Shown here: piece after piece, positions 25,853-33,604 of the stretch
Layout of the letters: the number at the start of each line of letters is the position of its first letter
Position numbering within the stretch: the stretch's first letter is position 1
Assembly: GCA_017983695.1 (NCBI GenBank)
Contig: JAGOAX010000012.1
Location: 62,001 to 126,000 of the forward strand
Length of the DNA stretch: 64,000 nt
Direction of reading: 5' to 3'
Origin: Ferruginibacter sp.
GTDB taxonomy: Bacteria > Bacteroidota > Bacteroidia > Chitinophagales > Chitinophagaceae
The notes under the pieces: model-generated
The model's input: the letters and a program-made list of their open reading frames with translations, nothing else
The model's database searches: none
What the model was told of the DNA's origin: nothing
Translations under genes and position numbers: made by a program

Positions 25853-26057
25853 TCCCGGCAGGGTTTTAGCACTATTACTATTTAAATAAAAAAGCTGTAC
25901 CTGCTAAACCCTGCCGCAGTGTTCTCTTTAAATTCTTTTACAGCCGCAGTTCTTATTGCAAAAGTGACAGTATTACAATGCTGCCACTTTTCAGCAGCGG
26001 GGTTTCACAGCAGGCTTTTAACTATTGTAACAGTATTCAGTGAAAACCCCGCTGGGA
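25853..26057. repeat. Three-hairpin repeat, complete copy 3
   Basis: It follows the Gfo/Idh stop by 25 nt and matches copy 2 along its length. In the first stem the C of TTTTCGCA is A (25868) and the partner G of TGCGAAA is T (25905), so pairing is kept by a double change. The element lies in the same orientation as copy 2. Confidence 0.87.
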
Positions 26058-26103
26058 AATAACTGTTTTTATTTTCTCGCTGCAAAAATATTTTGCAAAA
26101 ACA

Positions 26104-26138
26104 TTGCGAAACCGGAAAGTTGCACATATATTTGCAAC
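26104..26138 (+). promoter_or_regulatory. Bacteroidota promoter with an overlapping inverted repeat, upstream of arsR-type gene
   Basis: TATATTTG (26127-26134) fits the TAnnTTTG -7 box and TTG at 26104-26106 stands 20 nt upstream as the -33 element. GTTGCA (26119-26124) and TGCAAC (26133-26138) form an inverted repeat across the -7 box, a plausible autoregulatory operator. The ATG follows 36 nt later. Confidence 0.6.
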
Positions 26139-26170
26139 CGATTAGTTTCACAAATTAATTTTAAGAAAAA

Positions 26171-26491
26171 ATGAGAAGAGATATTTTTCAGGCCATAGCC
26201 GACCCGACAAGACGGGCAATTATTACCTTAATTGCATTGCAGGCAATGACACCGAACGCTATTGCCGACAACTTTCACACTACCCGGCAAGCTGTTTCAA
26301 AACATCTTCGCATTTTAACAGAGTGTGAACTGGTAAAACAAAAACAAGAGGGTAGAGAAATTTATTACTCTCTACAAGTTGAAAAAATGAAAGAGATCGA
26401 TAAATGGATAGACCAATTCAGAAAGATATGGGAAACCCGTTTCAATCAACTCGACAAAGTATTATCAACCATTAAAAAACAAAAAAAATGA
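26171..26491 (+). CDS. ArsR-family transcriptional regulator
   Basis: The 106-residue winged-helix protein has the ArsR pattern: IFQAIADPTRRAIITLIALQAMTPNAIADNF, recognition helix TTRQAVSKHLRILTECELV and wing KQEGREIYYSL. No metal-binding CxC is seen, which fits the SRPBCC-linked subgroup paired with AHSA1 proteins. Its last four bases overlap the start of the SRPBCC gene (ATGA), so they are translationally coupled. A promoter and candidate operator lie just upstream. Confidence 0.93.
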   Translation: MRRDIFQAIADPTRRAIITLIALQAMTPNAIADNFHTTRQAVSKHLRILTECELVKQKQEGREIYYSLQVEKMKEIDKWIDQFRKIWETRFNQLDKVLSTIKKQKK

Positions 26492-26985
26492 ATGACTTAC
26501 TATTTGATTTTACCGTAGACAAAGCAACAAAAACGGTTAACATTACCCGGGAATTTGATGCCGGCCTGTCGCTGGTATGGGATGCTTTTACAAAAGCAGA
26601 AATCCTGGATCAATGGGTGGCTCCTAAGCCCTGGTCATCCAGAACAAAATACCAGGATTTTAAAGTTGGCGGCAAAAGATTTTATGCCATGGTAAGCCCT
26701 GAAGGAATAGAACGTTGGGCATTACAGGAATACACTTCCATTAATCCAAAAACTAATTTCAAAATGTTTAATGCATTTGCTGACGCAGATGAAAATCCTC
26801 AATTGCCGGGTTCTGCTTGGGATTACTCTTTTAGCGAACAGGATGAAAAGACAACAGTGCATATTACAATTTATAACGAATCGCTTGAACGCATGGAGAA
26901 GATGATTGAAATGGGCTTCACAGAAGGATTTAAAGCATCAATGGTTAATTTGGAAAATCTGTTGGCAGCTTTATCAAAAAACTAA
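26488..26985 (+). CDS. SRPBCC/AHSA1-domain protein
   Basis: The 165-residue protein is a START-like helix-grip fold: VNITREFDAGLSLVWDAFTKAEILDQWVAP at the N-terminus, FKVGGKRFYAMVSPEG in the middle and a long C-terminal helix (RMEKMIEMGFTEGFKASMVNLENLLAAL). The family binds hydrophobic ligands or, as AHSA1, assists Hsp90. Coupled to ArsR, it is commonly of unknown physiological role. It heads a run of small genes in the same direction. Confidence 0.9.
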   Translation: MNDLLFDFTVDKATKTVNITREFDAGLSLVWDAFTKAEILDQWVAPKPWSSRTKYQDFKVGGKRFYAMVSPEGIERWALQEYTSINPKTNFKMFNAFADADENPQLPGSAWDYSFSEQDEKTTVHITIYNESLERMEKMIEMGFTEGFKASMVNLENLLAALSKN

Positions 26986-26992
26986 AATACCA

Positions 26993-27427
26993 ATGAACGT
27001 ACAACAACAGATCGCAGCATATATCACCAGCCAACCCAAACCAAAACGCAGCGATATGCAAGCGTTGCACCAACACATACTTCAGGTGTTGCCAAAATGT
27101 AAATTATGGTTCTTAGATGGTAAAGACGATAAAGGTAAAACTGTGTCTAATCCTAATATTGGCTATGGATCTTACACCATAAAATATGCTGATGGAACAA
27201 CGAGGGAGTTTTATCAAATTGGTTTGAGCGCAAACACAACCGGCATATCTGTATATATCATGGGCATAAAAGATAAAACGTACTTACCCCATACCTATGG
27301 AAAAAAATTAGGCAAGGCAAGTGTTACCGGGTATTGCATTAAATTCAAAATGCTTAAAGATATAAACCTTGAAATACTTGAAGCGGCAATACAATATGGA
27401 GTTGGGGCTACAAATGAAAAAAGCTGA
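26993..27427 (+). CDS. DUF1801-type small protein
   Basis: From the ATG at 26993 (the open frame continues upstream inside the SRPBCC gene but homology-like sequence starts here) the protein has 144 residues: QQQIAAYITSQPKPKRSDMQ, HQHILQVLPKCKLWFLDGKD, NPNIGYGSYTIKYADGTTRE, FYQIGLSANTTGISVYIMGI. This looks like the DUF1801/YdhG group, of unknown function. It starts eight bases after the SRPBCC stop and is likely in the same operon. Confidence 0.75.
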   Translation: MNVQQQIAAYITSQPKPKRSDMQALHQHILQVLPKCKLWFLDGKDDKGKTVSNPNIGYGSYTIKYADGTTREFYQIGLSANTTGISVYIMGIKDKTYLPHTYGKKLGKASVTGYCIKFKMLKDINLEILEAAIQYGVGATNEKS

Positions 27428-27494
27428 GCTGATGAATGATTAAAAATAAAACATTACTTTGGGGCAAATTAAAATTAAGCCAGCAAAAAATTTC

Positions 27495-27983
27495 ATGAAA
27501 AAATTATTAGCGAACAGCTGTATCATTGTTTTTATTATTACCTGCAGCTCTACAAATACCGCCTATGGCCAGGTAAAATATGTTTATAAACCCGATGACA
27601 AAAAATTATACGACACGATTGTGCATTTAGACAGTGTATTTTTTGCAGCTTATAATAACTGCACCTTACAGTTAGATAAATACGCTGCCTTTTATTCGGA
27701 CAGTCTTGAATTTTACCATGATAAAGGTGGATTAAGTACTTCAAAACAGGATGTAGTGGATGGCACCCAAAAAAACATTTGCGGTAAGGTTACAAGGGAG
27801 TTGGTAAAGGGCAGCGTGGAAGTGTATCCTATTCCCGGTTACGGTGCTGTAGAAATGGGTTTACATATGTTTCATAACAACCAAGAAAAACAAACCGGCC
27901 CGCCAAAGGTTTCAAAATTCATCATTTTTTGGAAGCAAATAAATAAAGAATGGAAAATTGCAAAAGTGGTGAGCCTGCATTAA
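27495..27983 (+). CDS. Secreted NTF2-like (DUF4440-type) protein
   Basis: The ATG at 27495 begins a signal peptide (KKLLANSCIIVFIITCSSTNTAYG); cleavage may be after AYG or at the Cys of ITCSS as a lipoprotein. The 162-residue product has the cone-fold pattern LDSVFFAAYNNCTLQLDKYA, FYSDSLEFYHDKGG, and the terminal FIIFWKQINKEWKIAKVVSLH. NTF2-like domains serve as small enzymes or binding proteins; no active site is obvious. It lies 67 nt after the DUF1801 gene and is convergent with the next gene. Confidence 0.75.
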   Translation: MKKLLANSCIIVFIITCSSTNTAYGQVKYVYKPDDKKLYDTIVHLDSVFFAAYNNCTLQLDKYAAFYSDSLEFYHDKGGLSTSKQDVVDGTQKNICGKVTRELVKGSVEVYPIPGYGAVEMGLHMFHNNQEKQTGPPKVSKFIIFWKQINKEWKIAKVVSLH

Positions 27984-27989
27984 CGAATT

Positions 27990-28967
27990 TTACGCTGCCA
28001 TATTCCTGTTGTACTTATTCCTGTATTCAACCGGAGACAACCCTGTAATTTTTTTAAATAATTCCCTAAAGGCCTTGGTATCGTTATATCCTACTTCAAA
28101 CATTACTTCGTTCACTGTCTTTCTCCCGGTTTCTAATTGTTTTTTAGCAGCTTCAATTTTTACCCGCTGCATATATTCCACTATGGAATTGTTGGTAGCT
28201 TTTTTAAAGCGCCGTTCAAAAGTGCGGCGGCCAATAGTAAATTTTTCACACAATTCGTCTACTGAAATTTTATCAGCAAAATGTGTTTCAATAAATTCCT
28301 GCACTTTTTTTATTTCATCATCATCATGAATTTTTTGGCCTTTAAAAATAGTAAACGGCGATTGAGAGGTGCGGTCAATATCCAGTACAAAAAATTTAGC
28401 CGCAAGAATAGCCAGCTCCCGGTTGGTATATTTTTCTACCAGGTGTAATAATAAATTCCAGTAAGAGTTGGCTCCGCCGCTCGTATATACACCATTTTGC
28501 TCCGTTACTATTTTATTATCTACCAAATTCACATTGGGAAACATGGTACGGAATTCATTAGCAAATAACCAGTGGGTGCTGCATTTTTTACCATCCAGCA
28601 AACCGGTGGCTGCTAAAACAAAAGCACCTAAACAAAGACTGGCAACTTCAGCACCGTTTTTATATTGTTGTGTTATCCACGGTAAAAAGTCTTTATTCAG
28701 TTTTACCGCATTTTCTAAATTGCCGCTTACAGCAGGCACTATAATTAAATCGGGTTTACGGGCTGTTTTTAAAACGGTATCTGCATGAATGGTAAATAAA
28801 CCATCTGCCACTTTTACTTCTTTAGTAAGACCGACTAACTGCACATTAAACAATGCCTGCCCTCCCTGACTCTTTAAAAATTCATTTACAGCGGTAAACA
28901 TGTAACGGGGATCGGCTACGGCTTCCACCACTGCAGTTTCAGGAACAAGTATGGCTATATTTTTCAT
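27990..28967 (-). CDS. GlxA-type transcriptional regulator (DJ-1/PfpI + AraC HTH)
   Basis: From the ATG at 28967 the protein has 325 residues. Residues 1-190 form a DJ-1/PfpI domain (KNIAILVPETAVVEAV, VASLCLGAFVLAATGLLDGKK with the elbow Cys, VYTSGGANSYWNLLLHLVEK). The C-terminus is an AraC HTH pair (KISVDELCEKFTIGRRTFERR, TVNEVMFEVGYNDTKAFRELFKKITGLSPVEY). The family acts as activators sensing small molecules. It is divergent from the VOC gene with 125 nt between and may control that run. Confidence 0.92.
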   Translation of the reverse strand: MKNIAILVPETAVVEAVADPRYMFTAVNEFLKSQGGQALFNVQLVGLTKEVKVADGLFTIHADTVLKTARKPDLIIVPAVSGNLENAVKLNKDFLPWITQQYKNGAEVASLCLGAFVLAATGLLDGKKCSTHWLFANEFRTMFPNVNLVDNKIVTEQNGVYTSGGANSYWNLLLHLVEKYTNRELAILAAKFFVLDIDRTSQSPFTIFKGQKIHDDDEIKKVQEFIETHFADKISVDELCEKFTIGRRTFERRFKKATNNSIVEYMQRVKIEAAKKQLETGRKTVNEVMFEVGYNDTKAFRELFKKITGLSPVEYRNKYNRNMAA

Positions 28968-29092
28968 GACGCTTAATTGAAATGTAAAGATATAAGTTGT
29001 GGCTGTCGCAAACAACCCTTTACATTGTCGTAATACCACAGTGCAAAACTGTAAATACGTAAGTAGGTTTGTGGTATTAAACTATTGAACAC

Positions 29093-29500
29093 TTGACACA
29101 GATAAATGCGTACTTAAATTTTAACAGGCTTACAAAAGAAGCCATGACCTTTTATAAAGATTGCCTGGGTGGCGAACTCGTAATGCAGAAAATAGGTGAA
29201 TCGCCTATGGCAGCACAGATGCCCAGCGAAATGGCGCCGCAAATTTTACACAGCAGCCTTACCAATAATGCTATAATTTTAATGGCGTCTGATTGTATGG
29301 GGCCGGCAACAGTTACAGGTAACAATATTGCACTGTGTATTAACTGCAGCAGCGACGAAGAAATAAATAGTTTTTTCAATAACTTAGCTGCCGGTGGAAA
29401 AATAAATGAACCCCTGCAGCAATCGTTTTGGGGTGCAACTTTTGGAAGCCTCACCGATAAATTCGGTATTCACTGGATGTTTAACTTCACCAAAAATTAA
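29093..29500 (+). CDS. VOC-family (PhnB-like) protein
   Basis: The 135-residue protein begins TQINAYLNFNRLTKEAMTFYKDCLGGEL, the standard opening of PhnB/glyoxalase-fold proteins, which makes the TTG at 29093 the best start; no in-frame ATG precedes the motif. GGKINEPLQQSFWGATFGSLTDKFGIHWMFNF ends the fold. The family includes dioxygenases, glyoxalases and resistance proteins; metal ligands here are incomplete, so function is unknown. It is followed after three bases by the DUF4287 gene. Confidence 0.88.
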   Translation: MTQINAYLNFNRLTKEAMTFYKDCLGGELVMQKIGESPMAAQMPSEMAPQILHSSLTNNAIILMASDCMGPATVTGNNIALCINCSSDEEINSFFNNLAAGGKINEPLQQSFWGATFGSLTDKFGIHWMFNFTKN

Positions 29501-29503
29501 GCC

Positions 29504-29722
29504 ATGTCATTTCAAGCCTACATAGATAACATAAAAGCAAAAACAGGTAAATCACCTGATGATTTTAAAAAACTGGCTGAAGCAAAAGGCTTTTTACAAA
29601 AGGGTAAACTAAACCCTGCCGTTAAAGCCACACAAATTACCGACTGGTTAAAAAAAGATTTTGACTTAGGCCATGGACATGCAATGGCTATTTATGCTGT
29701 TTTTAAAGGAATAAAAAAGTAG
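29504..29722 (+). CDS. DUF4287-domain small protein
   Basis: The 72-residue helical protein reads SFQAYIDNIKAKTGKSPDDF, then AKGFLQKGKLNPAVKATQIT, then LGHGHAMAIYAVFKG, a pattern recognised from DUF4287 proteins that often accompany SRPBCC and DUF1801 genes. Function unknown. It starts three bases after the VOC gene. Confidence 0.85.
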   Translation: MSFQAYIDNIKAKTGKSPDDFKKLAEAKGFLQKGKLNPAVKATQITDWLKKDFDLGHGHAMAIYAVFKGIKK

Positions 29723-29749
29723 TGCTTTATTATAAAAATAAAATTGATC

Positions 29750-30172
29750 ATGGAACAAACTAAAACTGTTATTACAATCAGTGCAACAATAAATGCCCCC
29801 ATTGAAAAAGTTTGGAAATGCTGGACCAGCCCCGAAGATATTATGCAATGGAACCAGGCCTCACCTGATTGGCATTGCCCTGCTTCTGCAGTGGATTTAA
29901 AAATTGGCGGAAAGTTTTCAGCCACTATGGCTGCAAAAGACGGCAGTTTTGCTTTTGACTTTTGGGGTACGTATGATGATATACTCGAAAACGAACTGCT
30001 GATGGTAACAATGGGAGATGGCAGAAAATGGAAAACCACATTTGCCAGCAATGGTGATGTTACCGAAGTGGTGGAAAGTTTTGAAGCCGAAAACCAAAAC
30101 CCAATTGAAATGCAGCAAGGCGGCTGGCAGGCTATATTAAACAGTTTTAAAGCACACACTGAAAAAATATAA
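29750..30172 (+). CDS. SRPBCC/AHSA1-domain protein
   Basis: Starting at the ATG at 29750 (a TTG six bases earlier is less likely), the 140-residue protein is an AHSA1-like helix-grip fold: ITISATINAPIEKVWKCWTS, PEDIMQWNQASPDWHCP, DLKIGGKFSATMAAKDG, and C-terminal GGWQAILNSFKAHTE. It is followed two bases later by another SRPBCC gene. Role unknown; similar genes often sit in such runs. Confidence 0.9.
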   Translation: MEQTKTVITISATINAPIEKVWKCWTSPEDIMQWNQASPDWHCPASAVDLKIGGKFSATMAAKDGSFAFDFWGTYDDILENELLMVTMGDGRKWKTTFASNGDVTEVVESFEAENQNPIEMQQGGWQAILNSFKAHTEKI

Positions 30173-30174
30173 CA

Positions 30175-30627
30175 ATGGAAAAAATTAAATTTGAAACAAT
30201 CATTAATGAATCCGCAGCAAAAGTATATAACTGTATGCTTGCCGATGATACTTACCGGCAATGGACGGCGGAATTTAATCCATCTTCTTTTTATGAAGGC
30301 AAATGGGAAACAGGAGAAAAAATGCTTTTTGTAGGCATAAGTAGTGAAGGAAAAAAAGAAGGCATGGTAAGCCGTATTGCAATAGCCGAACCGGGCAAAC
30401 AGGTAAGTATTGAACACCTGGGCATATTGAAAAATGATACTGAAATTACCAGCGGCTCCGAAGTGGAAGGCTGGGCTGGCGCTATGGAAGAATATTTTTT
30501 TACAGAAACAAACGGGCAAACATTGTTACAGGTACAAATGGATGCCAACGAAGATTTTAAAGCCTACTTTGAAAGCAGCTGGCCCAAAGCATTAAACAAA
30601 CTGAAACAAATTTGCGAAAGCAATTAA
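30175..30627 (+). CDS. SRPBCC-domain protein
   Basis: The 150-residue protein has the START-like pattern EKIKFETIINESAAKVYNCM, DDTYRQWTAEFNPSSFYEG, WETGEKMLFVG, and DFKAYFESSWPKALNKLKQIC. It diverges from the preceding SRPBCC protein, so it is a paralogue of some age. It is probably translated from the same transcript. Function unknown. Confidence 0.88.
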   Translation: MEKIKFETIINESAAKVYNCMLADDTYRQWTAEFNPSSFYEGKWETGEKMLFVGISSEGKKEGMVSRIAIAEPGKQVSIEHLGILKNDTEITSGSEVEGWAGAMEEYFFTETNGQTLLQVQMDANEDFKAYFESSWPKALNKLKQICESN

Positions 30628-30720
30628 GCAATCATCAACCAAAAAATATTTTTATGGCAAAGGTCAGCACTTACATTAACACAACAATAACTCATCATTC
30701 ATAACTGATAACTCATTCGC

Positions 30721-31560
30721 ATGAACAACAACATACACCCCTGCATTTGGTACGATGGTAATGCCAAGCAAGCAGCAGAATTTTACTGTGGTGTTTTTTC
30801 TGACAGCAAAATAACTGCTGATACACCCATGGTGGTAAAATGGGAGCTGGCCGGGCAAACATTTATGGGGTTGAATGGCGGGCCAATCTTTAAAGCAAAT
30901 CCTTCCATTTCTTTTTTAATTATTTGCGAAGCAGATGATGAAATTGAAATGTTATATAGAGCATTGAGTGAAGATGGAATGGTGATGATGCCATTGGATA
31001 AATATGACTGGAGTGAACGCTATTGCCTTTTAGAAGATAAATTTGGTTTGTCGTGGCAGATTATGAAAGGCAAATACAGCGATGTAAATCAAAAAACAAC
31101 CCCCACACTTTTATTTGTAGGCAATAGTTTTGGTAAAGCCGAAGCAGCGGTAAAATATTATACCGATGTTGTAAAGCCATCATCTGTTGATGGTATTTTA
31201 TTGTACGCCGATAATGAAGGTCTTGCTGCCGGCAGTGTAAAACACTCTCAGTTTATTTTAGATGGCAAAGTGTTTATGGCAATGGATGGTTATGGAGAGC
31301 ATAAATTTGCGTTTAACGAAGGTATTTCATTTGTGGTGGAATGTAAAGACCAGGAAGAGATAGATTATTATTGGAACACCCTTACCAGCGATGGTGGACA
31401 GGAAAGCATGTGCGGCTGGCTGAAAGATAAGTTTGGTGTAAGCTGGCAAATTATTCCAAAAAATATTGGTGCACTAATGCTGGATCCTGTTAATGGACAA
31501 AAAGCCATGCAAGCATTAATGCAGATGAAAAAAATTGAGATTGCAAAATTGACGGCATAA
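30721..31560 (+). CDS. Two-module VOC/PhnB-like protein
   Basis: The 279-residue protein repeats the PhnB (3-demethylubiquinone-methyltransferase-like) fold twice: NIHPCIWYDGNAKQAAEFYC with DKFGLSWQIM in the first half, then PTLLFVGNSFGKAEAAVKYY with DKFGVSWQIIP in the second. The internal duplication suggests an intramolecular dimer. The gene follows a short AT-rich stretch (30628-30720) containing ATAACTCATCATTCATAACT, a low-complexity motif seen elsewhere in the window. Substrate unknown. Confidence 0.88.
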   Translation: MNNNIHPCIWYDGNAKQAAEFYCGVFSDSKITADTPMVVKWELAGQTFMGLNGGPIFKANPSISFLIICEADDEIEMLYRALSEDGMVMMPLDKYDWSERYCLLEDKFGLSWQIMKGKYSDVNQKTTPTLLFVGNSFGKAEAAVKYYTDVVKPSSVDGILLYADNEGLAAGSVKHSQFILDGKVFMAMDGYGEHKFAFNEGISFVVECKDQEEIDYYWNTLTSDGGQESMCGWLKDKFGVSWQIIPKNIGALMLDPVNGQKAMQALMQMKKIEIAKLTA

Positions 31561-31563
31561 ATA

Positions 31564-31857
31564 ATGGCAGACGCAAAACAATCAGAACGCATTTGTAAAA
31601 ACGGCCACCACTATTTTAAAAGTAGTGATTGCCCTGTTTGTCCTGTTTGCGAAAAAGAAAACAAATCAGCAGAAAGCTTTTTATCTTTATTAAGTACGCC
31701 TGCAAAAAAGGCTTTACAAAATAAAGGCATTACCACTTTGCGCAGGCTGTCATCGCACAGCCAAAAAGAAATTTTGCAACTGCATGGCATGGGGCCGGCA
31801 TCTATACCTGTATTGAAAACAGTTTTAAAACAGGCGGGCTTATCATTTAAAAAATAA
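31564..31857 (+). CDS. Small protein with Cys-rich N-terminus and alpha-CTD-like helix-hairpin-helix
   Basis: The 97-residue protein has ICKNGHHYFKSSDCPVCPVC, likely a zinc knuckle (C, H and the two CPxC-type pairs), followed by a helix-hairpin-helix domain (LSTPAKKALQNKGITTLRRL, LQLHGMGPASIPVLKTVLKQ) resembling the RNA polymerase alpha C-terminal domain. It may bind DNA. It starts three bases after the VOC gene. Function unassigned. Confidence 0.82.
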   Translation: MADAKQSERICKNGHHYFKSSDCPVCPVCEKENKSAESFLSLLSTPAKKALQNKGITTLRRLSSHSQKEILQLHGMGPASIPVLKTVLKQAGLSFKK

Positions 31858-31882
31858 ATTTCAACTTTTAAACAACTATTAT

Positions 31883-32260
31883 ATGCAACCAAAAACTGTT
31901 AACATTTTGTATTGGGTATTCACTGTTTTATTTGCCGGGCTAATGATATTTTCATCTGTAGGTGGCATTGGCCCAACTGCAGAGACAAAACAAATGCTGC
32001 ATGATGGAATGGGGTATCCTGTTTATTTTATCCAATTTATCAGCTTTGCAAAAATTGCCGGTTCATTAGCCATATTAATTCCCGGTTTAAATAAAACCGT
32101 AAAAGAATGGGCCTATGCTGGTTTGTTTTTTGATTTAACCGGAGCAATTTTTTCTATTATATCAATATCCCCTTCATTCGACCCAAAAATGCTGGGTATG
32201 TTAATTTGGATTATAACAGGTGTTCTTTCTTATTATTTCTGGAAAAAAAGAACTGCATAA
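31883..32260 (+). CDS. DoxX-like membrane protein
   Basis: The 125-residue protein has four hydrophobic helices (NILYWVFTVLFAGLMIFSSV, YFIQFISFAKIAGSLAILIP, WAYAGLFFDLTGAIFSIISI, LGMLIWIITGVLSYYFW) in the DoxX-like arrangement. Members are small inner-membrane proteins of varied or unknown function. Its stop is followed one base later by the ATG of the next DUF1801 gene. Confidence 0.85.
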   Translation: MQPKTVNILYWVFTVLFAGLMIFSSVGGIGPTAETKQMLHDGMGYPVYFIQFISFAKIAGSLAILIPGLNKTVKEWAYAGLFFDLTGAIFSIISISPSFDPKMLGMLIWIITGVLSYYFWKKRTA

Positions 32261-32261
32261 C

Positions 32262-32642
32262 ATGAAAGGTAAAATTGCTGCTTCAGTAGATGAATATATT
32301 GCTGCATTTCCGAAGCAAGTGCAGCAATTGTTAAACCAAATGCGTTCAACTATAAAAGCTGCTGCACCAAAAGCAGAAGAAGGGATATTTTATGCAATGC
32401 CCGGTTATAAGTATATGGGCAAACCATTGGTGTACTTTGCAGGCTACAAAAATCATATTGGTTTTTACGGCACACCCACTGCACATGAAAATTTTAAAAA
32501 AGAATTGGCCGTTTTTAAAAGTGGTAAAGGCTCTGTACAGTTTCCGTTTGATAAGCCCCTGCCGCTTAAATTAATCACACAAATTGTAAAATTCAGGGTA
32601 AAGCAAAATGAAGAAAAATCCGCCGCAAAAAAAAGAGACTAA
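32262..32642 (+). CDS. DUF1801 (YdhG-like) protein
   Basis: From the ATG at 32262 the 126-residue protein reads SVDEYIAAFPKQVQQLLNQM, RSTIKAAAPKAEEGIFYAMPGYKYMGKPLVYF in adjacent segments, AGYKNHIGFYGTPTAHENF and a basic tail. This is the DUF1801/YdhG fold, of unknown function and iron-chaperone-like resemblance. The start was set after the DoxX stop; an earlier in-frame start would overlap that gene. Confidence 0.88.
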   Translation: MKGKIAASVDEYIAAFPKQVQQLLNQMRSTIKAAAPKAEEGIFYAMPGYKYMGKPLVYFAGYKNHIGFYGTPTAHENFKKELAVFKSGKGSVQFPFDKPLPLKLITQIVKFRVKQNEEKSAAKKRD

Positions 32643-32660
32643 AAATAACCGGCTTAAAAA

Positions 32661-32870
32661 ATGATAGCAATTTTTAAAACCAATATAACAGATTTTAATA
32701 AAGCTGATGAAATCATCTCCTTGCTTTCCCATCATTTTCCTGGCTGTAAAATAAATTTCGATCTGCAGGATTGCGATAATATACTTCGTGTTAAAGGCAA
32801 CGGTATTTCCGTTTCACAAATTATTCAACTGGTAAGCAGTACAGGCTCTGCCTGTGCATTGCTGGATTAG
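32661..32870 (+). CDS. Small hypothetical protein
   Basis: The 69-residue protein (IAIFKTNITDFNKADEIISL, LSHHFPGCKINFDLQDCDNI, ISVSQIIQLVSSTGSACALLD) looks like a beta-alpha-beta fold of the heavy-metal-domain size but has no CxxC. Such proteins are common in Bacteroidota and unassigned. It ends the run of small genes. Confidence 0.65.
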   Translation: MIAIFKTNITDFNKADEIISLLSHHFPGCKINFDLQDCDNILRVKGNGISVSQIIQLVSSTGSACALLD

Positions 32871-32911
32871 TAATTTATAAAAAAAAAAGGATGATCTCAG
32901 CAAACAATACT

Positions 32912-33604
32912 TTATTGCTGCCTTTCAAATAACAATGCTAATTTTTTTGCATTAATAATTGCTATTTTCTTTTCGGAAAATCGAAGTATATTTTCTGCAG
33001 AGAATTCGTTCATCATTTTAAATAATGTTTCATAAGTGGTACCCGTGTATGATGCCAGATCTTGCCTGGATAAAACAATACCGAGGTACCCATCAGCATC
33101 TACTCCAAATTTTTCCTGCAATGATAGTAATGCATAAGCGATCCTGCTTTTAGTACTCATATGTGCCAGGTTACGCATTCTCTTTTCCGACTCTTTTAGT
33201 TCTGCAGCAAAAAACATCATCAGGTTATATAAATAGTCGGGGTTTACTTTTAACGTGGCAGTAAAAAATTCAATATCAACAAAACAAACTTCAGTAGCAG
33301 CCAGCGCTGTACCCGAAACAGGATAAATAGTATCATTACCCAAACCACGGTGTCCTACAATTGCACCCTTACCTGCAAAACGCAAGATCATTTCTTTTTC
33401 ATCATCCCATTTCTTATGCACTTTCACTAATCCAGAATTAATAAAGAACATTCCTTTTACCTCCTCACCTTCCTTAAATAACTGATCGCCTTTCTTTAAA
33501 TGATATACTTTTCTATTTGCATCAATTGCCGGTAACCACTCCTTTTGGCAGGACTGGCATAGTGAGCAGCTCTTTAAATCACATTTATGTTTTTTTAATA
33601 TCAT
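32912..33604 (-). CDS. Crp/Fnr-family regulator with four N-terminal cysteines
   Basis: The 230-residue protein has a cyclic-nucleotide-binding-like domain (KGDQLFKEGEEVKGMFFINSGLVKV, GAIVGHRGLG), a long dimer helix and a C-terminal Crp HTH (SRQDLASYTGTTYETLFKMMNEFS). Cysteines 8, 13, 16 and 19 in the first 20 residues could ligate an Fe-S cluster or a metal, recalling but not matching the FNR spacing. It is divergent from nirB across a 270-nt AT-rich gap, so it is the likely regulator of the nitrate/nitrite genes. Redox sensing is inference. Confidence 0.9.
   Translation of the reverse strand: MILKKHKCDLKSCSLCQSCQKEWLPAIDANRKVYHLKKGDQLFKEGEEVKGMFFINSGLVKVHKKWDDEKEMILRFAGKGAIVGHRGLGNDTIYPVSGTALAATEVCFVDIEFFTATLKVNPDYLYNLMMFFAAELKESEKRMRNLAHMSTKSRIAYALLSLQEKFGVDADGYLGIVLSRQDLASYTGTTYETLFKMMNEFSAENILRFSEKKIAIINAKKLALLFERQQ

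Noticed and set aside
29692..30519. Long open frame on the - strand, 275 codons
   Set aside because: It is antisense to two clear SRPBCC genes; its Cys/Phe-rich composition is typical of a shadow frame.
30628..30720. Short peptide gene starting with ATGGCAAAGG
   Set aside because: The frame is very short, and the stretch is low-complexity AT-rich repeat without a recognisable product.
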